Under the pieces are notes generated by a model that did not search any database, was not told where the DNA came from, and saw only the letters and a list, made by a program, of their open reading frames with translations. The position numbers were made by a program, and so were the translations under genes. Below, piece by piece: positions 57,727-64,000 of a stretch of 64,000 nt of DNA (position 1 is its first letter; each line of letters begins with the position of its first letter). Location of the stretch: positions 63,262,214-63,326,213 of the forward strand of contig OY997653.1 of NCBI GenBank assembly GCA_963921795.1, written 5' to 3'. The stretch is from Nannobrachium achirus. Lineage: Eukaryota; Chordata; Actinopteri; Myctophiformes; Myctophidae.

Positions 57727-58664
57727 AATCATGGGTCTTCAACAGGGGTTCCGGGAACCCTAGGGGGTCCTCAGAGTTACCACAGGGGGTCCTCCAAATC
57801 TTTGTGTGATAGAAGCGTTTTTTTTTTTCTCTTATATTAACCACTTGAACCCTAGCGTCCATATTCTGAGAACTTTAGCCAAAAAATAGAAGTTGTGAGC
57901 TTGTAGATCGGCTATTTTTGGCAAAGAGGTTTGGTGTAGAGTAGACTGTATAGTGGAGAAAAAGAGCAGACTAGGTACAAAGTGAAAGGTCAAGTTTATT
58001 AAGTATTGACGGTTCAAGTGGTTAAAGCCATACTGTGTAAGATGCCCAACTAGTGGTCATTAGCCCTATAGCAAACCGCGGTCGCGTCCGCGTCTTTCGG
58101 ACGTTTTTCGTACCTTCAGACCCCCGCGTCTGCCTCCACCTCGCTGAGATCTATCTTTTAAGGGGTCCCTTGTTCCTGTGCGTTCAGTAATTCCAGAGAT
58201 ACGGACTCCTTCACCCTGCCTTTTAGGCGAAATTACCTAGAGAAGGGATGGTACAAACGGGCGACAACAAATATGGCTGCCATAGCGACCCCACTTCAAG
58301 ATGCGCTGTGATTGGCCGGCAGTTGTATAACCCTCGCTGTGATTGGCCGGTAGTGTGATGACGCAATTTTGGCGCGAGATCCGGTCCACGGCAAGGATCT
58401 CAGTTTACATACAGAGAAGGCTTTACAGGCTGAAATTCACGGCGCGGATCTTCTAAAACTTTTGTGATTTAATAGTTAGGAGAATTTTAAGATTTGTTTT
58501 ATAAAAAAAGTTACATAGTACTACTTTAAATATCTGAAAACACAAATTGACATGATTGTGTCGTCAAACGATGAAACTATATGGTATCTATGGGTTGTGG
58601 GGGTTCCTGCTTCATCTCTCTCTCCACTAAGGGGTCCTTGGCCTGAAAACGTTGAAGACCTGGC
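57727..58664 (-). mobile_element. hAT MITE, reversed and interrupted copy
   Basis: GGGTCTTCAACAGGGG at 57730 and GGCCTGAAAACGTTGAAGAC at 58641 match the complement of the intact 261 bp element at 20799-21059. Between them AAAGAGCAGACTAGGTACA and TTCATCTCTCTCTCCACTAA keep the same order. It is enlarged by a segment bearing a solo hairpin (57842-57930) and by the TTAA element at 58022-58529. Terminal CAGGGG bases are degenerate. Confidence 0.8.
58022..58529. mobile_element. TTAA-target MITE nested in the hAT MITE
   Basis: The intact hAT copy reads GGTTAAATATCTG (in reverse) here. In this copy the TTAA is duplicated around ~500 bp. Ends TTAAAGCCATACTGTGTAA and TTACATAGTACTACTTTAA are imperfect inverted repeats. 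The interior has GC-rich GGTCGCGTCCGCGTC and two GCTGTGATTGGCCGG repeats. No transposase. Confidence 0.8.
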
Positions 58665-59178
58665 CTAAATTGTAATTCCTGTGTGTTAGGGGTCCCGCCT
58701 GTGACCCCAGGTGTATGGCACCCTGTCTTTTGGAACCCTGTGCACTGTGTCTGCTGAGTGGAGAGAGAGAGGCATCCAGCTCCAAGATGGCCTTGGACTG
58801 GAGATGACTCATCAAATGCAGCTGGCCACGCTAACGAGCTGTTATCTTCTCTCTGTCTGGGAAACCAACCTTGGACTGAGCGTGAGTGAGACAGGTGCCC
58901 GTCCCTCCCTAACGTTCGGGCCGTGCTGTTATCTCTTATCACGTCAACATGAGATATGACATCCTGGGAGAGAGGTGTTTCCCAGAAGCTTCTGATGTGA
59001 GAACGGACGACTCCCCAACCTGGCATGGATGGGGGAGTCTAGCCTGACCTTCACCGTCTCGATTATGAAAGGATGTGCGTGTTAGTGCATGCAGAAGTGC
59101 GTGAGAGCGTGCAAACGTGTGTGTGCTAAAATATGTTCTGTGTGTAAATCACGTCACTGTGACTGCAACGGACTACTG

Positions 59179-59184
59179 TATAAA
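59179..59184 (+). promoter_or_regulatory. LTR TATA box
   Basis: TATAAA in ACTACTGTATAAAGGAGA, about 495 bp into the LTR. Transcription would start ~25-30 bp downstream, marking the U3/R border. The same box is at 62816-62821 in the 3' LTR. Confidence 0.65.
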
Positions 59185-59455
59185 GGAGACTGCTTCGTGT
59201 CTCCTGTTTAGTCTGACTTGTTTCTTGTCTGTCTTTTTGTAGAGTTGAGTTGTTGCAGCTATCCCCGGCCCGTTAGGGGTCGGGGATGGACCTTTTTGTA
59301 CTTAGTGCAATTTCTGCACCACTTGTTCCTGTACTTAGAGAGACTTTGACTCTGTTAGATTCTCTGTTTTTAGTCAAGTACTTATATTGTACTTCTTCAT
59401 TATTTCATTGCCAATTACTGTATTGGTGGTTTTATATTTTGTAACTGTTTTTACC

Positions 59456-59461
59456 AGTAAA
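59456..59461 (+). promoter_or_regulatory. Probable LTR poly(A) signal (AGTAAA)
   Basis: AGTAAA in TTACCAGTAAAGC is followed within ~30 bp by a GT-rich stretch (TCTGGTGTCTGTCTG). This matches a variant cleavage signal and suggests R of ~275 bp and U5 near 970 bp. Confidence 0.5.
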
Positions 59462-60100
59462 GCTTTTTATTATTCACTTTTATCTGGTGTCTGTCTGAAC
59501 TCATTTTTTAAGAGTTTACAACTTTTTAAGGTCTGACTTTCTCTCCTTCCCTACGGGGAAGGCTGCACTTATGGGAGGAAGGTTTTGAACACCTTCAGGC
59601 ACTCGAATCATCTCCTGGCTGTGGGACTGAGTGAGGCTTTTGGTAAGAATCAACAAGAGTGTTTTCTTAGGTAAAAGTCTTTTCACCTTCTCAGAAGCCA
59701 ACTCAGCGCGTGCTGAGTTGGTGGGCGAGCTTGGCAGAATATAAGTACAAATCTCCAAACCCCTTAAACCGGATGAACTGATGTTCACACTGGACGGTTT
59801 GTACTAATAAGTCAAGCGGCGTCGCTCCCGAGCCCCTGGTGAGAGCTAGGTGTCAGACTCATACTTTACATGGTCTTTGTGGTTTGCATTCTCCATTCAG
59901 ACCTAAGGTCTACATTTCTAAAGTAAGGTGCATATCTTGGTCTCTAAAATAAATAGTCGCTGTAGGAAGTAATAATATTCACCAGTTAAAGAGGGTCTCA
60001 TTGATAGCTCAGCTTTCATTCAGAGAAGTGTATTTATGTTAGTGTTAAATAAGTATATGTAATGTAAATATGTAAATATGTATATGTATATGTGTAATAG

Positions 60101-60325
60101 TAGGTTTACACAAACAAGGAAGGTTATTAAACCTGTTTGTGAACTTACATAGGTTTACACAAATGGGAAACTATTTGTGAACTTAGTACACCTACATAGG
60201 TTTACACAAATGGGAAACTGTTTGTGAACTTAATACACTTAATAGGTTTACACAAATGGGAAACTGTTTGTGAACTTAATACACTTAATGGGTTTACACA
60301 AATGAGAAATTGTTTGTGAACTTAA
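60101..60325 (+). repeat. Tandem repeat inside the LTR, ~47 bp x 4-5
   Basis: GGTTTACACAAATGGGAAAC and TTTGTGAACTTA recur at about 60150, 60198, 60244 and 60291. An imperfect first unit is near 60103. The same array is present in the 3' LTR (63738-63962). Confidence 0.9.
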
Positions 60326-60457
60326 AGGTGTAGTGTAGTGTTAGTGTTAAAAAAGATCTGGTAACTTCTTGGGCTTAGGACCCAAGGAGGGTTCCGGACG
60401 GCGTCGGGGGGTCCCCTAATAGGTGAAGGGGTATCTAGTAACTCGGAGCTCATTACA

Positions 60458-60479
60458 TGGCGTCCCTGGGTGGGCTCGA
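60458..60479 (+). promoter_or_regulatory. Primer-binding site for tRNA-Asn
   Basis: TGGCGTCCCTGGGTGGGC and the next four bases are complementary to the 3' end of animal tRNA-Asn(GUU), which ends GCCCACCCAGGGACGCCA. The match runs over 22 bases from the base directly after the LTR. This fixes the LTR boundary and the element's + orientation. The tRNA sequence is from memory of the conserved gene. Confidence 0.88.
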
Positions 60480-60480
60480 T

Positions 60481-60605
60481 TGATTATTGATTATTGATTA
60501 GTAATTAATTTATTATAGGCATAATATTATTGATTAGTAATTGATTAATTATAGGCATAATATTATTGATTAGTAATTGATTAATTATAGGCATAATTGA
60601 TTGAT
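60481..60605 (+). repeat. AT-rich tandem repeat after the PBS
   Basis: TTGATTAGTAATTGATTAAT and TATAGGCATAATATTA recur three times at ~40 bp spacing in the leader. Confidence 0.85.
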
Positions 60606-60888
60606 TAAATTCGTGTCCACTGCCACATAAAGAATAGCCGAGAGACCCTTGGAGTATAGTTATTTACTACAGAAGTAAAGGATAGTTAATATTATCAAGG
60701 CTTAAGTGTTTTTTATTCACAAAACTCCCCAGAGCGTCGGAGATTTTGAACATAGTGAAGTGGAGGTCGGTGTGTACAGCCGACGGCCAGTTCGGTAAAA
60801 ACATCTCCATCAGGAACTAGATAAAATAGCAGTTGAGAACATCTAATAATATTATAACGACTTTGCGACCAACCTAAGTTATTTGGGC

Positions 60889-61062
60889 ATGGACTCCGCC
60901 AATCCCACCGCCGCAGATAACTACCTCAATAACTACCTCAATAACTACCTCTTAGATAATGCTACCTCAGGGAGCGGTCGGCAGGGCGAGCCCACATTGG
61001 CTCAGCTTAGGTTGGAGAACTCGGTAATAGTACATATTGACCAAGTTCGCAAGACCAGGTGA
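60889..61062 (+). CDS. Short ORF at a gag-like position (57 aa), function unknown
   Basis: ATG at 60889 opens a frame of 57 codons ending TGA. The N-terminal part repeats YLNNYLNNYL. No nucleocapsid zinc knuckle or protease motif is seen. It is the first ATG frame of note after the leader, where gag would start, so it may be a truncated gag remnant. Recognition is positional only. Confidence 0.3.
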   Translation: MDSANPTAADNYLNNYLNNYLLDNATSGSGRQGEPTLAQLRLENSVIVHIDQVRKTR

Positions 61063-61520
61063 GCACTGAGAAATGGCCGAAGCTTCGGGTTGTACACCCC
61101 TAGTTAGGCATGGAGAGGTTGCGCCAAGGCATGGGACAGGTAACTGTTGTTCTCGTAAGGAGATGCCCTTTGCCTTGGAGTGTGCCAGACATGAAGTGTT
61201 GATCTGTGTAGCGCCAGGACAGTCCCCGCCACCTGGGGACAGTGGAGTTGGAAAGAGTGCCAGCGCCGGTTAGGCGTATCCGATGGTGTGGTGAAGTTGG
61301 CCAGGGAAGGCTTCACGCAAGCCTCTCCTTCGCCCTGGTGGCGAGGCCTTTGCCTTTGGGCCCAAGGGGGGACCCAGGGAATGTCGAGCATTGGTTTGCC
61401 CGGGGTGCTACGTCCTGTATGGACTGTGCATCGTCCTGGCAGCCTATCCTGTTATGACCGCTGGAGCTGTGGTCAGATGTTCTTGCTCATGGTTGGGCAT
61501 TGCCCTGGCCGAATGCAAAT
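61063..61520 (+). other. Retroelement interior, unassigned
   Basis: No protease, reverse transcriptase, RNase H or integrase motif could be found in any frame. Overlapping frames of 66-97 codons occur on both strands without recognisable features. Confidence 0.5.
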
Positions 61521-61610
61521 GCCAGAGGGGGTGTTAGGGGTCCTGACTGTGACCCCAATAATATGGCCCCCTGTCCTTTGAAACCATATGCACTATATGT
61601 ACTGCATAGA
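61521..61610 (+). repeat. Internal diverged copy of the PPT and LTR start
   Basis: GCCAGAGGGGGTGTTAGGGG, then TCCTGACTGTGACCCC and ATGGCCCCCTGTCC, parallels the junction at 62312-62400 (GCCAGAGGGGGTGTTAGGGG, TCCCGCCTGTGACCCC). About 90 bp match with ~20% differences. It is thus an older LTR-type 5' end inside the element. Confidence 0.82.
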
Positions 61611-61612
61611 AG

Positions 61613-62312
61613 GAGAAACACGACCAGATCATTCGCCGGTGGGACATGGAAGATGACGTCCTCTTCGGTACGGACCCTGTGGAGCCTGGCTTGCTCACTG
61701 AGAACCCGCCAGAGGAGAACCGGAGTGGCTCTGTCACTCCGGCACCTATGGATGAGCCTGTTGAGCTTCCTGGACCCTCTGATGGGGTCTGGGAGTTAGC
61801 TATCATGCCTGCATTAGAGTCTCTGTCTGACGATGAGGACTCTAATATGCCAAGACTGCAGTTTATGGCACCAATGGCCATAAACTCAGAGATGATGATC
61901 TTAAGTTCCCCCAGAATTGGGAGGAGATCGTGGGTATCCGGAGAGGACACCTGCCCCGGAGGGAGCCGTTCATGATGCCCCCCTGGGATGACTACTGGGT
62001 GATGAAAGCCGCTTCCATCAAGACATCTGTGATCCTCACACGCCTGGTCGGAGACAACTGGCGCTCCATCAACCCCGCCTGTGTGTCCATCTTTAAAGTC
62101 ACGGAGGAACAGGTGCGTTCCCAGCACGGCATGGTGTGGGCTACCGTCGAGACACAGGCGGCTGGCCAGAACCGTTTCGGCTGTCTGGGGGCTGTCTTTG
62201 GATCTGAGGGAAGTTGGCTGAGCCCCAACTGGGGATTCGGAAGATCGCCCGAGACACTTCACTCTACCCACCTGACTCCGTGGTGGCTGCGGATGAGAGG
62301 ATCCAGGGTGCC
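61613..62312 (+). pseudogene. Frameshifted ORF of the retroelement, acidic N-part, unassigned
   Basis: An open frame (61613 to about 61975) is acidic and proline-rich (residues such as PPEENRSGSVTPAPMDEP, LESLSDDEDS). Protein-like composition then continues in a second frame up to about 62200 (for example MMPPWDDYWVMKAASIKTS) and in a third up to the LTR (ARDTSLYPPDSVVAADERI). Three successive frames suggest decay by small indels, or chance. I recognise no family: it could be a gag-derived or captured sequence. No zinc knuckle, catalytic aspartate motif or integrase signature is seen. Confidence 0.4.
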
Positions 62313-62320
62313 AGAGGGGG
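62313..62320 (+). promoter_or_regulatory. Polypurine tract of the retroelement
   Basis: AGAGGGGG lies immediately before the TG of the 3' LTR, the position where plus-strand DNA synthesis is primed. An identical tract precedes the internal LTR-start copy at 61532. Confidence 0.75.
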
Positions 62321-64000
62321 TGTTAGGGGTCCCGCCTGTGACCCCAGGTGTATGGCACCCTGTCTTTTGGAACCCTGTGCACTGTGTCTGCTGAGTGGAG
62401 AGAGAGAGGCATCCAGCTCCAAGATGGCCTTGGACTGGAGATGACTCATCAAATGCAGCTGGCCACGCTAACAAGCTGTTATCTTCTCTCTGTCTGGGAA
62501 ACCAACCTTGGACTGAGCGTGAGTGAGACAGGTGCCCGTCCCTCCCTAACGTTCGGGCCGTGCTGTTATCTCTTATCACGTCAACATGAGATATGACATC
62601 CTGGGAGAGAGGTGTTTCCCAGAAGCTTCTGATGTGAGAACGGACGACTCCCCAACCTGGCATGGATGGGGGAGTCTAGCCTGACCTTCACCGTCTCGAT
62701 TATGAAAGGATGTGCGTGTTAGTGCATGCAGAAGTGCGTGAGAGCGTGCAAACGTGTGTGTGCTAAAATATGTTCTGTGTGTAAATCACGTCACTGTGAC
62801 TGCAACGGACTACTGTATAAAGGAGACTGCTTCGTGTCTCCTGTTTAGTCTGACTTGTTTCTTGTCTGTCTTTTTGTAGAGTTGAGTTGTTGCAGCTATC
62901 CCCGGCCCGTTAGGGGTCGGGGATGGACCTTTTTGTACTTAGTGCAATTTCTGCACCACTTGTTCCTGTACTTAGAGAGACTTTGACTCTGTTAGATTCT
63001 CTGTTTTTAGTCAAGTACTTATATTGTACTTCTTCATTATTTCATTGCCAATTACTGTATTGGTGGTTTTATATTTTGTAACTGTTTTTACCAGTAAAGC
63101 TTTTTATTATTCACTTTTATCTGGTGTCTGTCTGAACTCATTTTTTAAGAGTTTACAACTTTTTAAGGTCTGACTTTCTCTCCTTCCCTACGGGGAAGGC
63201 TGCACTTATGGGAGGAAGGTTTTGAACACCTTCAGGCACTCGAATCATCTCCTGGCTGTGGGACTGAGTGAGGCTTTTGGTAAGAATCAACAAGAGTGTT
63301 TTCTTAGGTAAAAGTCTTTTCACCTTCTCAGAAGCCAACTCAGCGCGTGCTGAGTTGGTGGGCGAGCTTGGCAGAATATAAGTACAAATCTCCAAACCCC
63401 TTAAACCGGATGAACTGATGTTCACACTGGACGGTTTGTACTAATAAGTCAAGCGGCGTCGCTCCCGAGCCCCTGGTGAGAGCTAGGTGTCAGACTCATA
63501 CTTTACATGGTCTTTGTGGTTTGCATTCTCCATTCAGACCTAAGGTCTACATTTCTAAAGTAAGGTGCATATCTTGGTCTCTAAAATAAATAGTCGCTGT
63601 AGGAAGTAATAATATTCACCAGTTAAAGAGGGTCTCATTGATAGCTCAGCTTTCATTCAGAGAAGTGTATTTATGTTAGTGTTAAATAAGTATATGTAAT
63701 GTAAATATGTAAATATGTATATGTATATGTGTAATAGTAGGTTTACACAAACAAGGAAGGTTATTAAACCTGTTTGTGAACTTACATAGGTTTACACAAA
63801 TGGGAAACTATTTGTGAACTTAGTACACCTACATAGGTTTACACAAATGGGAAACTGTTTGTGAACTTAATACACTTAATAGGTTTACACAAATGGGAAA
63901 CTGTTTGTGAACTTAATACACTTAATGGGTTTACACAAATGAGAAATTGTTTGTGAACTTAAAGGTGTAGTGTAGTGTTAGTGTTAAAAAAGATCTGGTA
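62321..64000 (+). mobile_element. 3' LTR (cut by the window edge)
   Basis: Repeats 58684-60363 at a constant offset of 3,637 bp. It should end near 64094, outside the window, so the far target duplication cannot be checked here. Confidence 0.93.

Larger units (their letters stand above)
58684..60457 (+). mobile_element. 5' LTR of a young LTR retroelement
   Basis: The 1,774 bp segment starts TGTTAGGGG and ends TTACA (TG...CA). It is followed at once by a primer-binding site and repeated 3,637 bp downstream. It contains a TATA box, a variant poly(A) signal and a short tandem repeat. Between this LTR and the visible 1,680 bp of the other one I found a single difference (58832 G, A in the other) and no length change. 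The insertion therefore looks recent, or the copies have been gene-converted. Confidence 0.93.

Noticed and set aside
60889-61062. Confident gag annotation of the short ORF
   Set aside because: Only its position supports it. There is no zinc knuckle, capsid signature or adequate length, so it was kept at low confidence without a name.

Overview
The window looks like a gene desert from a ray-finned (teleost) fish genome. I find no intact host gene, no tRNA or rRNA gene and no CRISPR array. The evidence for a fish is a vertebrate-type TTAGGG repeat, tRNA-derived SINEs with fish-style tails, decayed L2-like and RTE/Rex-like LINE reverse-transcriptase ends, very abundant hAT, TTAA-target and Harbinger-like non-autonomous DNA elements, and many microsatellites. 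The species cannot be told from the sequence. Nearly all short open frames are chance. The only protein-like sequence is transposon-derived.

Region 1-38.6 kb is a nest of short DNA transposons. Many can be delimited to the base by target-site duplications: 8 bp for hAT-type, TTAA for piggyBac-like, TTA for Harbinger-like and 9 bp for one Mutator-like element. The dominant family is a ~550 bp composite. It has hAT-type ends (CAGGGGTGTCAC / GTGACGCCCCTG) and inside carries two ~75 bp near-perfect palindromes arranged as a mirrored pair. About a dozen full, deleted or partial copies occur. Shorter relatives of the palindrome also sit alone at many sites, so the hairpin itself appears to have spread. 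Three SINEs, and insertions inside insertions, are visible.

Region 38.7-43.1 kb has a TIR element carrying telomere-like CCCTAA repeats, then a 3.4 kb satellite of ~49 units of 70/68 bp that abuts the 3' side of a decayed LINE. Region 43.1-46.8 kb has LINE remnants and MITEs. Region 46.8-55.7 kb is a 7.2 kb GA-rich minisatellite (~160 units of 42-50 bp). It has no stop codon in any forward frame, so it gives spurious ORFs above 1,900 codons. A head-to-head telomere-type repeat lies beside it, and the whole segment is bracketed by ~200 bp inverted arms.

Region 55.9-58.7 kb holds a SINE, an L2-like LINE split by a Harbinger-like MITE, and a hAT MITE split by a TTAA element. From 58,684 to beyond the right edge there is a very young LTR retroelement. 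Its LTRs are 1.77 kb; I saw one difference over ~1.68 kb. It has a primer-binding site matching the 3' end of tRNA-Asn and only ~1.86 kb of interior, with no recognisable protease, reverse transcriptase or integrase. It therefore looks non-autonomous.
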